From Halogeometricum sp. S1BR25-6 (GTDB lineage Archaea; Halobacteriota; Halobacteria; Halobacteriales; Haloferacaceae), in contig NZ_JAMQOP010000001.1 in assembly GCF_031624495.1 (NCBI RefSeq), positions 1,116,001-1,180,000 of the forward strand: DNA of 64,000 nt, in the 5' to 3' direction. The notes below the pieces were generated by a model. That model worked only from the letters and a program-made list of their open reading frames with translations, was not told where the DNA came from and made no database searches. The stretch's first letter is position 1; each line of letters opens with the position of its first letter. Of this stretch, positions 33,431-42,104 are shown piece by piece. The translations under genes and the position numbers were made by a program.

Positions 33431-34195
33431 ATGACCGAATCCGGCGACTGGGTCGGCCTCTTCTCCGGCGGCAAGGACTCCTCGTGGGCGCTCTACCGCG
33501 CGCTGGAGGCGGGATTGAACGTCACCCGACTGCTGACCGTCCACCCCGGCGAGGACTCCGAGTCCTACATGTACCACGTCCCGGCGACGCATCTCGCGTC
33601 GCTGGCGGCCGAGAGCGTCGGCATCGACCTCGTGGAGGTGACGCCCGAGGACCTCGGAGCGACGGACGCGACGGACTCGGGCGAACAGGGCGACGCCGAA
33701 CTCGAACCGCTCGAAGCGGCGCTTCGGGACCTCTCTTCGGACCTCAACCTCGCGGGCGTCACCGCCGGCGCCATCGAGAGCGAGTTCCAGACGAACCGCA
33801 TCCAGGCGATGTGCGACCGCCTCGACATCGACCTGTTCGCGCCGCTCTGGCGGGAGAACCCCCGCGAACTCGGCGAGGCGATGCTCGACGCCGGGTTCGA
33901 GATCACAATCGTGCAGGTCGCGGCGCACGGTCTCGACGAGTCGTGGCTCGGCCGAACGCTCGACCGGGAGGCGCTGGACGAACTGGTCGAACTGCAGGAG
34001 CGCTACGGCGTCCACCCCCTCGGCGAAGGCGGCGAGTTCGAGACGTTCGTCACGGACGCCCCGCACATGTCCCGCCCCATTGAACTGGAGTACGAGACGG
34101 TCTGGGAGGGGACGCGCGGCCGCATCGACGTGACGGACGCGCGACTCGGCGAGCGAGCGGGTGCGGGTAAAAACGAGAACGAAGACGAAGCGTAG
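33431..34195 (+). CDS. Diphthine-ammonia ligase-like PP-loop protein (Dph6 family)
   Basis: 254 residues. PP-loop FSGGKDSSWALY (about 11-22), a middle GVTAGAIESEFQ block and LFAPLW (about 137-142), as in Dph6, which amidates diphthine on elongation factor 2 using ATP. Archaea make diphthamide, so this role is plausible. It follows the PP-loop pair after 73 bp, giving three genes of one ATPase superfamily in a row. Confidence 0.85.
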   Translation: MTESGDWVGLFSGGKDSSWALYRALEAGLNVTRLLTVHPGEDSESYMYHVPATHLASLAAESVGIDLVEVTPEDLGATDATDSGEQGDAELEPLEAALRDLSSDLNLAGVTAGAIESEFQTNRIQAMCDRLDIDLFAPLWRENPRELGEAMLDAGFEITIVQVAAHGLDESWLGRTLDREALDELVELQERYGVHPLGEGGEFETFVTDAPHMSRPIELEYETVWEGTRGRIDVTDARLGERAGAGKNENEDEA

Positions 34196-34241
34196 TCGCA
34201 GGCGAGGCGGGTCGGCGTCGTCGCCGTCCCGCTTCCCGTTG

Positions 34242-35201
34242 TTATTCGAGGTGCGAGTGCGCGCCGATGAGGGCGTTCGAGAGGTCGAGGTTCTCGATGT
34301 GGGTGTCCTCGTCGACGATGGTGTTTCGGATGTCCGCGTTCCGGATGATGGAGTCCTTGAAGATGACCGTCTTCTCCAGCGTCGAGTCCTCGACGACGCT
34401 GTTGGCCATGACGTGGACGTTCTCGCCGAGGTCGCTGTTCTCGACGCTCGCCGTCTCGTGGACGAAGTTCTCGCCGCCGAGATACCACGACACCGCGTCG
34501 AGGTAGCTCTCGGGCGTCCCGATGTCGAACCAGGCGCCGTCGAACGTGAACGCGTGTACGTCGCCCTTACCCTGGAGCCACTGGATGAACCAGCCCGGTT
34601 CGTCGGGGTTGTTGCCGCCGGTGAGGTACTCGTCGAACTTCGGCAGCGTCTCCGCCGGGAACGCGTAGCAGGCGATAGAGACGAGCGTGCTGTTCGGTTC
34701 CTCGGGTTTCTCCTGGAAGTTGACCACTCGGTCGCCCTCCAGTTCGACGAGGCCGTAGGATTTAGCCCGCTCCTTCGACCCCACGTCGTAGGCGGCGATA
34801 GAGGGGGTGTTCTTCTCCTCGAAGAAGTCGACGAACTCGCTCACGTCGAACGACAGCAGGTTGTCGCCGGCGATGACGACGAGGTCCTCCTCGACGTTCT
34901 CGCGGTCGATGAGTTGTTCGAGCGCACCGACGACGCCGAACTTCTCGTCCTCCTCGACCGTCTCCTCGACGGAGAGCGTCGGTTTCTCGAACGGCGAGTC
35001 CGCGAGGTACTCTTCGAACACCTCCTCGAAGCGCTCGTTCGTGCTGACGAACACCTCCGAGACACGGTCGTCCTCCTCTAGATCCTCGAAGATGACGTCT
35101 ATCACCGTCTCTTCGCCCACCGGTAGAAACATCTTGGGGCGGTGTTTCGTGATGGGCCACATTCGCGTCGCGTACCCTCCTGCAAGGACGACTGCCTTCA
35201 T
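34242..35201 (-). CDS. Sugar-1-phosphate nucleotidyltransferase with beta-helix tail
   Basis: 319 residues. The N-terminal nucleotidyltransferase motif is LAGGYATRMWPITKHRPKMF (about 6-25), and AGDNLLSFD (about 106-114) supplies a metal/nucleotide contact. The last 75 residues form a left-handed beta-helix pattern (SDLGENVHV, VVEDSTLEKTV, IRNADIRNT). It resembles glucose-1-phosphate thymidylyl- or uridylyltransferases for glycan or S-layer glycosylation precursors; the exact sugar is not decidable. It converges with the Dph6-like gene. Confidence 0.85.
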   Translation of the reverse strand: MKAVVLAGGYATRMWPITKHRPKMFLPVGEETVIDVIFEDLEEDDRVSEVFVSTNERFEEVFEEYLADSPFEKPTLSVEETVEEDEKFGVVGALEQLIDRENVEEDLVVIAGDNLLSFDVSEFVDFFEEKNTPSIAAYDVGSKERAKSYGLVELEGDRVVNFQEKPEEPNSTLVSIACYAFPAETLPKFDEYLTGGNNPDEPGWFIQWLQGKGDVHAFTFDGAWFDIGTPESYLDAVSWYLGGENFVHETASVENSDLGENVHVMANSVVEDSTLEKTVIFKDSIIRNADIRNTIVDEDTHIENLDLSNALIGAHSHLE

Positions 35202-35338
35202 GCTCGAATGGACTTACCGCTCTGTCAAGTTCTTTTCCCATCCTGCCCATTTCGTGATACTAATTTCGAACCACTGCGACGGGTCGAATCGGAAAGCGGA
35301 CGGAAGGACTAACCACCGCTCGGTGCCTACCCGAGGAC

Positions 35339-35638
35339 ATGTCGGAGTCGGACTCGGACGCGACGACGCGGCAGCGAATCGCCGACGCCCTGCGGGAGGG
35401 ACCGCAAACGGCGAGCGAACTATCGGAGACGGTGGGCGTCTCCCAGTCGTCGGCGTATCACCACCTGAGACACGTCGCCCAGTCGGTCGAGTCGGCGGGC
35501 GACGAGCGGTTCCTCGTCGCGCCGCCGGAGTGCCGCGAGTGCGGCTTCTCGGCGTTCGACGACCCGGTGAACTACCCCTCGCGGTGCCCGGACTGCCGCT
35601 CGGAGCGCATCGAGGAGGCCGTGTTCAAAATCGAGTGA
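35339..35638 (+). CDS. HTH plus zinc-ribbon regulator
   Basis: 99 residues. The N-terminal ArsR-like helix-turn-helix (about 11-50: ALREGPQTASELSETVGVSQSSAYHHL) is joined to a zinc ribbon with CRECG near 65-69 and CPDCR near 82-86. This pattern is known from small archaeal DNA-binding proteins. It is convergent with the HNH nuclease gene (4 bp between stops). The target is unknown. Confidence 0.8.
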   Translation: MSESDSDATTRQRIADALREGPQTASELSETVGVSQSSAYHHLRHVAQSVESAGDERFLVAPPECRECGFSAFDDPVNYPSRCPDCRSERIEEAVFKIE

Positions 35639-35642
35639 CGAG

Positions 35643-36494
35643 TCAGAAGTCGGCTACCTCGCGGTTGTGGTAGTCGAGAAACCGCGCGTCGAGGGCGTGG
35701 TCCCCGCGGACGAACAGCGTCTCACCGTCGACGGCGGCGTCGTAGGCGTGCGCGATGCGGTAGGATTCGGGGTCGACGGCGACGGTGCCGTAGTCGAAGT
35801 CGGCGTGGTGGTTCGGACAGAGGACGAGGAGGTTCGACTCGGCGTCGGGTCCGTCGTGCGGCCGGCCGAGCGGTCTGACGTGGTGAGCCTCGGCGTACCC
35901 GTCGTCCTCGCCGGCCCCCCGCCGTCGCGTCTCTCCGCACACTTGGCACGCGAAATCGTACCGGCGCTTCAACGCCGTCGCCAACGGCGTGTTCCGGACG
36001 ATTCGGGTGCGGGTCGTCTCGACTCGTTCCGGCGCGTCGAGGTCCGACGCCGCCTCTTCGCGGTCGATTCCCTCTCGTTTCTCGCTGCGCCGTTGGAGGG
36101 TGAACTGGTAGACCGTCCGACCCCCGTATTCGACTTCGTCGCAGGCCAAGACGTCGACCTGTCCCTGGTACTCCCACGCCGACTCACCCTCCCCGCGGTG
36201 GAAGAAGAATATCGGAAGCGGCGACTCCGCGGCGTTCGCCAGGTAGCGGTTGCCGCCCGTGAGCGTCTGGTCTCCGTTCTGTCCCTCGCCGACGTACGTG
36301 AACTGACCGCCGGTCACGTCGTCCTCGTACGGTCCGGCATCGGTCGAGAACAGGCGCAGATACCGCTGACGTCTGTCGTCGTCGTCGTAGCAGATTTCGA
36401 TGCCGCGCCCGGTCATCCGCCGGTCGAACGCCTCGCGCAGTTCGGCGGCTTCGTACGCGGCGCCGGGTTCGAGTTCGAGGTCCGCGAGTCTCAC
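35643..36494 (-). CDS. HNH endonuclease with SRA/PUA-like N-terminal domain
   Basis: 283 residues from a GTG at 36494; a longer frame starts at a TTG at 36521, but a T-rich TATA-like element (36518-36527) would overlap it and fits a leaderless start at 36494. The C-terminal HNH site is clear: CQVCGE, AHHVRPLGR and CPNHHADFD (about 180-235), with Cys pairs for zinc. The N-terminal half has an FTYVGEGQNGDQTLTGGNRYLA pattern, as in the SRA-like domain of modification-dependent nucleases such as ScoMcrA. A type IV restriction role against modified DNA is the inference; no methylase gene is adjacent. Confidence 0.8.
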   Translation of the reverse strand: MRLADLELEPGAAYEAAELREAFDRRMTGRGIEICYDDDDRRQRYLRLFSTDAGPYEDDVTGGQFTYVGEGQNGDQTLTGGNRYLANAAESPLPIFFFHRGEGESAWEYQGQVDVLACDEVEYGGRTVYQFTLQRRSEKREGIDREEAASDLDAPERVETTRTRIVRNTPLATALKRRYDFACQVCGETRRRGAGEDDGYAEAHHVRPLGRPHDGPDAESNLLVLCPNHHADFDYGTVAVDPESYRIAHAYDAAVDGETLFVRGDHALDARFLDYHNREVADF

Positions 36495-36552
36495 GTCGCT
36501 CCGGTCCCGCCGCGACCGCAAAAAGATTGGCCGTGCGAACTGTCTCCGTGCG

Positions 36553-37245
36553 CTACGCCTCGATACCGAGTTCGTCGAGCAGCGTCTCGGCCGCGGCGTG
36601 CGAGGAACCGGGACCGCGCGCGGTCACGAGGTCGCCGTCGACGGTGACGCTCGCGTCCTTATCGAGTTCGGCGTCCCAGACGCCGCCGGCGGCCTTCACC
36701 TCGTCTTCGACCCAGTAGGGGAGTTTCCGGCCGTCGGGCATCAGGTCGTTCTCGTCGACGATGCCCTCCTCCCACTCGTTGGGGAAGCCGGTGACCTCGC
36801 GGTCCTCGACGAGGAAGCCGCCGTCCGCCTCGCGCGTGAAGCCGAGCAGGCCGACGGCGTGGCAGACGACGAGCGCCTTCCCGTCGTCGCCGCCGACGGC
36901 GCTCAGGAGCGCCTGCCGGGCGTGGCGGTCCTGGTTGATGTCCCACGCGGTGCCGTGCCCGCCGGGGAACACGACGACGTCGTAGTCCGTCGCGTCCACC
37001 GTCGCTATCGGTTCGGGGTTCGCCAGTCGTTCGTCGTTCTCGTGGACCTCCAACACTGCCTCGGACGTCTCCTCGCCGACTTCGTCGGGGTCGACCGAGC
37101 GCTCGTCGACGACCGGTTTCTCGCCCGTCGGCGTCGCCACGGTGACGTCGACGCCGGCGTCCGAGAGCGTGGTCAACGGCTCGGTGCACTCTTCGCCCCA
37201 GTAGCCCGCCTCGCTGACGATGAACAGCGCTGTCGTATCTGACAT
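36553..37245 (-). CDS. DJ-1/PfpI superfamily protein (class I glutamine amidotransferase-like)
   Basis: 230 residues. The nucleophile-elbow motif is VVCHAVGLL with Cys128-His129, and an acidic residue near Glu18-Glu19 completes the DJ-1 type site. PGGHGTAWD (94-102) is the flanking glycine-rich loop. The long form with an inserted segment resembles Hsp31-like glyoxalase/chaperone members. A role in detoxifying reactive carbonyls or protein repair is likely, but the substrate is not shown. Confidence 0.88.
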   Translation of the reverse strand: MSDTTALFIVSEAGYWGEECTEPLTTLSDAGVDVTVATPTGEKPVVDERSVDPDEVGEETSEAVLEVHENDERLANPEPIATVDATDYDVVVFPGGHGTAWDINQDRHARQALLSAVGGDDGKALVVCHAVGLLGFTREADGGFLVEDREVTGFPNEWEEGIVDENDLMPDGRKLPYWVEDEVKAAGGVWDAELDKDASVTVDGDLVTARGPGSSHAAAETLLDELGIEA

Positions 37246-37312
37246 GGTGTCTCCCCGTACGGACGCGCGAGGAAAAAGCGACCCGGCACCGGAACCCCCG
37301 TTCCCCTTCGCG

Positions 37313-38644
37313 CTACCGCTCGACGTTCGCCGGCCGTTCCAGCGCGCGTTCGTCGCGGGCGGTGAGAAAGCACGCAGAGCGGTGACCGTCCCCGTGGTCG
37401 GTGAACTCGGGTGTCGACTCCTCGCACGGGGTGACGAACGCCGACGCGAGCGCTTCCCCGGCTTCCGCCTCCGCTCCGTTCACCAGCAGGTCGAACGCGT
37501 CCCCGAGGCGTCGCTCGGCCGCGTCGTCCGACAGTCGGTCGGGGAGGCCGAAGTCGTCCCGAATCTCCCGTTCGACGGCCGCGTCCGGCGCCGTTTCGTC
37601 GCCCCCGTTGTCTCGGTCCGCGTCGACGGACTCGCGGACCGCCTCGACGTCGACGGCGCCGGCGACCACCTCGTCGCGGAAGTTCAGGAGCGAGCGCCAG
37701 TGGGACTGTTCGAGGTCGTACTCGTCGGACTGAATCACGCGGTGACAGCGCGTGTGGAACCGACACCCCGACGGCGGGTCGACGGGACTCGGCACCTTCC
37801 CCGTCAGGTCGATTCCCTTCCGTCGCTGTCTCGGGTCCGGCGTCGGAATCGCCGAGAGCAGCGCCTCGGTGTAGGGGTGCTGCGGGTTCGAGAACACCTC
37901 CTCGGTCTCCCCGATTTCGACGATTTTGCCGAGGTACATGACGGCGACCCGGTCGCAGACGTCTCTGACGACGGACATGTCGTGGCTGATGAACAGCATC
38001 GACAGCCCGTAGCGCTCCTGCAGGCGGTCGACGAGCGAGAGTATCTCCGCGCGGACGGAGACGTCGAGTGCGCTCACCGGTTCGTCGGCGATGACCAGTT
38101 CCGGGTTGAGCACGAGCGCTCGGGCGAGGCCGATGCGCTGTTTCTGCCCGCCGGAGAACTCGTGGGGGTAGCGGTCGTAGTCGCCCGCCGAGAGGCCGAC
38201 GTCTTCGAGGAGGTTCTCGACTATTTCGCGGCGCCGCGCTCTGTCCGTCATCCCGTGGACCGCGAGCGACTCGGCGACGGAGCTTCCGACCGTCATCCGC
38301 GGGTCGAGGCTGGAGGAGGGGTCTTGGAAGATCATCTGCGCGTCCCGGCGGAACGCCTTCAGTTCCGCTTCGTCGAACTGCGTGACGTCCCGCGGACCCT
38401 CGCCGCGGCCGCCGTCGAACAGCACCTGTCCCCCCGTCGGCTCCTCCAACCGGACGATGGACGACGCCGCGGTCGACTTCCCGCACCCGGACTCGCCGAC
38501 GAGGCCGAGCGTCTCCCCGCGCGCGATGTCGAAGCTGATGCCGTCGACGGCCCGCGCGGCGCCGACCTGCCGGGAGAGGATACCCTCGGTGATGGGGTAG
38601 TGCTTCTCCAGGTTCCGGACCGAGAGGAGCGGTCGGTCAGTCAT
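37313..38644 (-). CDS. Oligopeptide/dipeptide ABC transporter ATP-binding protein (OppF/DppF type)
   Basis: 443 residues from the ATG at 38644. Walker [10 protein letters not shown] (about 43-51), signature SGGQKQR (about 160-166), Walker B LVIADEP. The family's C-terminal Cys cluster begins with CRFHTRC near residue 298, but a 106-residue acidic insert separates it from the next cysteine (FVTPCEE). It overlaps the upstream ATPase by 8 bases. With four other genes it forms a peptide-type importer, all on this strand. Confidence 0.92.
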   Translation of the reverse strand: MTDRPLLSVRNLEKHYPITEGILSRQVGAARAVDGISFDIARGETLGLVGESGCGKSTAASSIVRLEEPTGGQVLFDGGRGEGPRDVTQFDEAELKAFRRDAQMIFQDPSSSLDPRMTVGSSVAESLAVHGMTDRARRREIVENLLEDVGLSAGDYDRYPHEFSGGQKQRIGLARALVLNPELVIADEPVSALDVSVRAEILSLVDRLQERYGLSMLFISHDMSVVRDVCDRVAVMYLGKIVEIGETEEVFSNPQHPYTEALLSAIPTPDPRQRRKGIDLTGKVPSPVDPPSGCRFHTRCHRVIQSDEYDLEQSHWRSLLNFRDEVVAGAVDVEAVRESVDADRDNGGDETAPDAAVEREIRDDFGLPDRLSDDAAERRLGDAFDLLVNGAEAEAGEALASAFVTPCEESTPEFTDHGDGHRSACFLTARDERALERPANVER

Positions 38645-39872
38645 CGGCGGTCCTCCCGGTCGCCGTCGGTTCGTCGTCGGTCGACCCGACGATGGCCGAC
38701 TCGTCGAACCCCTCGCCGTAGTACACACAGGAGACGCGGTGACTCTCCGAGAGGACGTGTTCGGGCGGCTGCTCGCCGACGGTGCACTCCTCGACCGCGT
38801 GCGGACAGCGGGGGGCGAACCGACAGCCGTCGGGCGGGTCGACCGGGTTCGGAAGCGTCCCCTCGATGCCGCCGGCGGCTCGGCCCCCGCCGGGGAGACA
38901 GTCGATGAGCGCGCGCGTGTACGGGTGCGAGGGGGTCTCGAATATCTCGTAGACGTCGCCGCGCTCCATCACCTTCCCGGCGTACATGACGACGACCCGG
39001 TCGGCTATCTCCGCGACGACGCCGAGGTCGTGCGTGATGAACAGGATGCCCATGCCGTACTCCTGCTGGAGGTCGGCGACGAGGTCCAGAATCTGGCTCT
39101 GAACGGTCACGTCCAGCGCCGTCGTCGGTTCGTCGGCGACGAGCAGGTCCGGGTTCGTGGCCAGCGCCATCGCGATCATCACGCGCTGTTTCTGCCCGCC
39201 GGAGAACTCGTGCGGGTAGTCGTCGAACCGCGCCGCGGCGTTGGCGATGCCGACTCGCTCTAGGAGGTCGACCGCCCGCTCTCTGGCCGCCTTCTTCCCG
39301 ACGTCCTCGTGGACCTGAATCGCCTCGACGATCTGCCAGCCCACCGTGTAGCAGTGGTTGAGCGCGTCCTGCGGGTTCTGAAACACGTGGCTGATGTCAG
39401 CCCCTCGGACGCGCCGCAGCGCCGATTCCGGCGCGCGCGCGAGGTCCACGTAGCCGCGGGTTATCTCGCCGTTCGTCCGCTCCTCGACGACGACGAACCG
39501 GTCGTCGTTGGGGGCGGGGTCGGCCTCGCCGCGACCGGTCGGGTCGGCGGCGTCGACCACCCGCTTCGGGAACCGCTCGGCGAACTCGCGGACGGTCTCT
39601 ATCTCGCCGAACCGAATCGACCCCTCGACGGTTCCCGGCGGCGAGGGAATCAGCCGCGTCACCGACTCGCTGGCGACGGTCTTCCCGCTTCCCGACTCGC
39701 CGACGATGCAGACCGTCTCGCCCCGGCGGACGTCGAAGTCGACGCCGTCGACGGCGGTGAGGAGGCCGGCGTCGGTGTCGAACGTCGTCCGCAGGCCCTC
39801 GACCGAGAGCAGCGGTCTGTCCGTGCGCGCGTTCGCATTTGCGTTCGTGTTCGTGGCTGTATTCGGATTCAT
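38637..39872 (-). CDS. Oligopeptide/dipeptide ABC transporter ATP-binding protein (OppD/DppD type)
   Basis: 411 residues from the ATG at 39872. The N-terminus is low-complexity ([14 protein letters not shown]). Walker A GESGSGKT (about 59-66), signature SGGQKQR and Walker B LLVADEP are intact. About 50 extra residues, partly acidic, lie between Walker A and the Q-loop ([10 protein letters not shown]). The C-terminal Cys motif [14 protein letters not shown] is normal. It ends 8 bases inside the OppF-type gene and follows the permease by 2 bp. Confidence 0.92.
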   Translation of the reverse strand: MNPNTATNTNANANARTDRPLLSVEGLRTTFDTDAGLLTAVDGVDFDVRRGETVCIVGESGSGKTVASESVTRLIPSPPGTVEGSIRFGEIETVREFAERFPKRVVDAADPTGRGEADPAPNDDRFVVVEERTNGEITRGYVDLARAPESALRRVRGADISHVFQNPQDALNHCYTVGWQIVEAIQVHEDVGKKAARERAVDLLERVGIANAAARFDDYPHEFSGGQKQRVMIAMALATNPDLLVADEPTTALDVTVQSQILDLVADLQQEYGMGILFITHDLGVVAEIADRVVVMYAGKVMERGDVYEIFETPSHPYTRALIDCLPGGGRAAGGIEGTLPNPVDPPDGCRFAPRCPHAVEECTVGEQPPEHVLSESHRVSCVYYGEGFDESAIVGSTDDEPTATGRTADD

Positions 39873-39874
39873 GT

Positions 39875-41062
39875 TCACGACTCCGCCTCCGCGCGCGCCT
39901 CGGGGTTCAGCGCGTCCAACAGCGCGTCGCCGAGGAAGTTGAACGCGAGGATGGTCAAAAAGAGGACGAGTCCCGGCGCCAGCGTGATCCACGGCGCGTA
40001 CGAGAGGTGGTCCCGTCCGATGCTGATGAGTTGGCCCCACGACGCGACGCTCGTATCGCCCAGTCCGAGGAACGACAACTGCGCCTCCGCGAGGAGGAAC
40101 GCCGGAATCAGCAGCGTCGCGTCGGTGATGATGCTGCTCGCGGTGTTCGGGACGAGGTGTCGTCGGATGGTGCGGTACGTTCCGGCGCCGCTGAGACGAC
40201 TCGCCTTCATGTACTCCTCTTGGGTCTTCGCGAGCGCGTTACTCCGCACGTAGCGCGCGGTCCCCTCCCACGAGAACAGGCCAAACAGGATGACCATCGT
40301 GAACAGGTCGCCGCCCCACGTGTAGATGATGAGCAGGTAGAGCACGAGCGTCGGGAACGACTGCTGGACGTCGACGTAGCGCATCAGCACCTCGTCGACC
40401 ATCCCGCCGGCGTACGCGCTGACAGTACCGACGCTCGCGCCGATGACGACGGCCATCAGCGTCGCGATGAGTCCGACTTTCATCGATACCTGCATCCCGT
40501 ACACGATCATCGCGAAGATGTCGCGCCCGTCGGGGGTGGTTCCGAGCGGGTGCTGCCACGTCCCCTGACAGACGCCGCCGGCGGCCTCGCCGACGCACTC
40601 GATGACGTAGTTCCGCTGAATCTCCATGAACACGGGCGGCTGGAACTGCCGGAGCAGTTCCGACTCGGGCGGACTGATAAGGAGCGGTCCGAGGATGCCG
40701 CCGACGAAGACGGCGGCGAGGAAGGCGAGGCTGACGACCGCCGGGCGGTTCTTCTTGAACTCCGCCCAGTAGTAGCGCGTCATCCGCTTGTTCCGGTACA
40801 GGGGAAGGATGCCGTAGAACCCGACAAACAGCAGCGACAGCGCGAGCAGCCAATCGAGCCGCGTCACGTCGTAGCCCCAGCCGACGGCGGCGAACGTTGC
40901 CGTGCGGTCGGGGACGGCGACGTAGTCGTAGATAAATAGCGCGGCGAGTCCCGCGAGTATCGCGGCGAGGGCGACGAGGCTCTTCGTCACCTCCCGTCCG
41001 CTCTCGCTCGTTATCTCGTCCCAGTCGACCGTGTCGAACCGCGGTGAGTCTTGCGTGGCCAT
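39875..41062 (-). CDS. Peptide-type ABC transporter permease (OppC/DppC type)
   Basis: 395 residues, longer than usual because of an extra N-terminal cytoplasmic and membrane portion (about 1-125). Six or more helices; the cytoplasmic ATPase contact EAA-like loop is SNALAKTQEEYMKASRLSGAGTYRTIRRH (about 272-300, given here only by key residues E-A... G). The last two codons overlap the start of the OppB-type gene at 41062. Together with OppB it forms the transport pore. Confidence 0.9.
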   Translation of the reverse strand: MATQDSPRFDTVDWDEITSESGREVTKSLVALAAILAGLAALFIYDYVAVPDRTATFAAVGWGYDVTRLDWLLALSLLFVGFYGILPLYRNKRMTRYYWAEFKKNRPAVVSLAFLAAVFVGGILGPLLISPPESELLRQFQPPVFMEIQRNYVIECVGEAAGGVCQGTWQHPLGTTPDGRDIFAMIVYGMQVSMKVGLIATLMAVVIGASVGTVSAYAGGMVDEVLMRYVDVQQSFPTLVLYLLIIYTWGGDLFTMVILFGLFSWEGTARYVRSNALAKTQEEYMKASRLSGAGTYRTIRRHLVPNTASSIITDATLLIPAFLLAEAQLSFLGLGDTSVASWGQLISIGRDHLSYAPWITLAPGLVLFLTILAFNFLGDALLDALNPEARAEAES

Positions 41063-42036
41063 TATCTATCGTCGAAGCTGATTCGCGGGTCCAGTACGGT
41101 GTACACGAGGTCCTGCAGGAGGTTGCCGATGGTCGCGACGAACACGAAAAACAGCGACGTGCCGAGCACGACGCTCGTGTCCTGGGCGACGATGGCGCGG
41201 TAGAGGAGTCGCCCGAGACCGGGTATCGAAAACACCACCTCGACGAGTATCGACGACCCCGTGAACAGCGCCAGCAACTGCGCGACCATCGTCGTCGAGA
41301 GGGGGACCATCGTCGGTCTGAGGACGTGTCGCGCGTAGATGCGGAACGTCGAGACGCCCTTCGCGCGCGCCGTCTTCACGAAGTCGGCGTTCATGAACTC
41401 CGAGGACTCGTTGCGCGAGACGCGCATGATGCCTCCGATGGACCCTGTCACCAACACGAACACCGGTATCGCGAGCTGAATCGCGTTCTCGACGCTGAAC
41501 ACCGGCACGCCCGTGTTGTACGTGATGGGAATCCAGCCCAACTCCACCCCGAAGATGAGGAGGAGGATGATACCGAAGAAGAAGTTCGGTATCGCGTAGC
41601 CGAAGAAGGCGAACCCCGTCGCGAGGTGGTCCTTCCAGGAGTACTGGTTGGCCGACGAGTAGAGTCCGACCAGCGGTCCCAGCGTGACGACGAGCAGCGT
41701 CCACGGCACGGAGTACTGGACGGTGTAGTACAGCGCTTCGGTCACCGCCTCCGTCACCGGTTGTGCCCTAGAGTCGGACCACCCCCAGTTCAGCGTGTAG
41801 ATGTTGGTCATGTAGCCGATGTACTGTTCGTGCAGCGGTCTGTCCAGTCCGCGGAGCTGTCGGACCCTATCCTGTGCCTCTGCGGGGTTGTCGCCCGCGA
41901 GCGCGGCCTGTTGGGCCGCCTGCTGTACTTCGGGGTTCGGCGCGGCGGTGAGCAGTCCCCACGTCACCGAGACGATGATGAACGTGACGACGAACGACCA
42001 CGCGACCCGACGAGCGATGTACCATCCGAGTCCCAT
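41062..42036 (-). CDS. Peptide-type ABC transporter permease (OppB/DppB type)
   Basis: 324 residues with six membrane helices. The N-terminal GWYIARRVAWSFVV helix is typical of OppB. The EAA loop region carries a FVKTARAKGVSTFRI stretch (about 218-232) for contact with the ATPases. It lies between the binding protein and OppC genes. Substrates of such systems in haloarchaea may be peptides, sugars or nickel complexes, so the name is by family only. Confidence 0.9.
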   Translation of the reverse strand: MGLGWYIARRVAWSFVVTFIIVSVTWGLLTAAPNPEVQQAAQQAALAGDNPAEAQDRVRQLRGLDRPLHEQYIGYMTNIYTLNWGWSDSRAQPVTEAVTEALYYTVQYSVPWTLLVVTLGPLVGLYSSANQYSWKDHLATGFAFFGYAIPNFFFGIILLLIFGVELGWIPITYNTGVPVFSVENAIQLAIPVFVLVTGSIGGIMRVSRNESSEFMNADFVKTARAKGVSTFRIYARHVLRPTMVPLSTTMVAQLLALFTGSSILVEVVFSIPGLGRLLYRAIVAQDTSVVLGTSLFFVFVATIGNLLQDLVYTVLDPRISFDDR

Positions 42037-42104
42037 GTTGTTGTCTCTGTAAGTTGTCTGAAAGGGCGGTCGTCTGCGATGCGTCTACCGGGCGCGGAGC
42101 GAGT

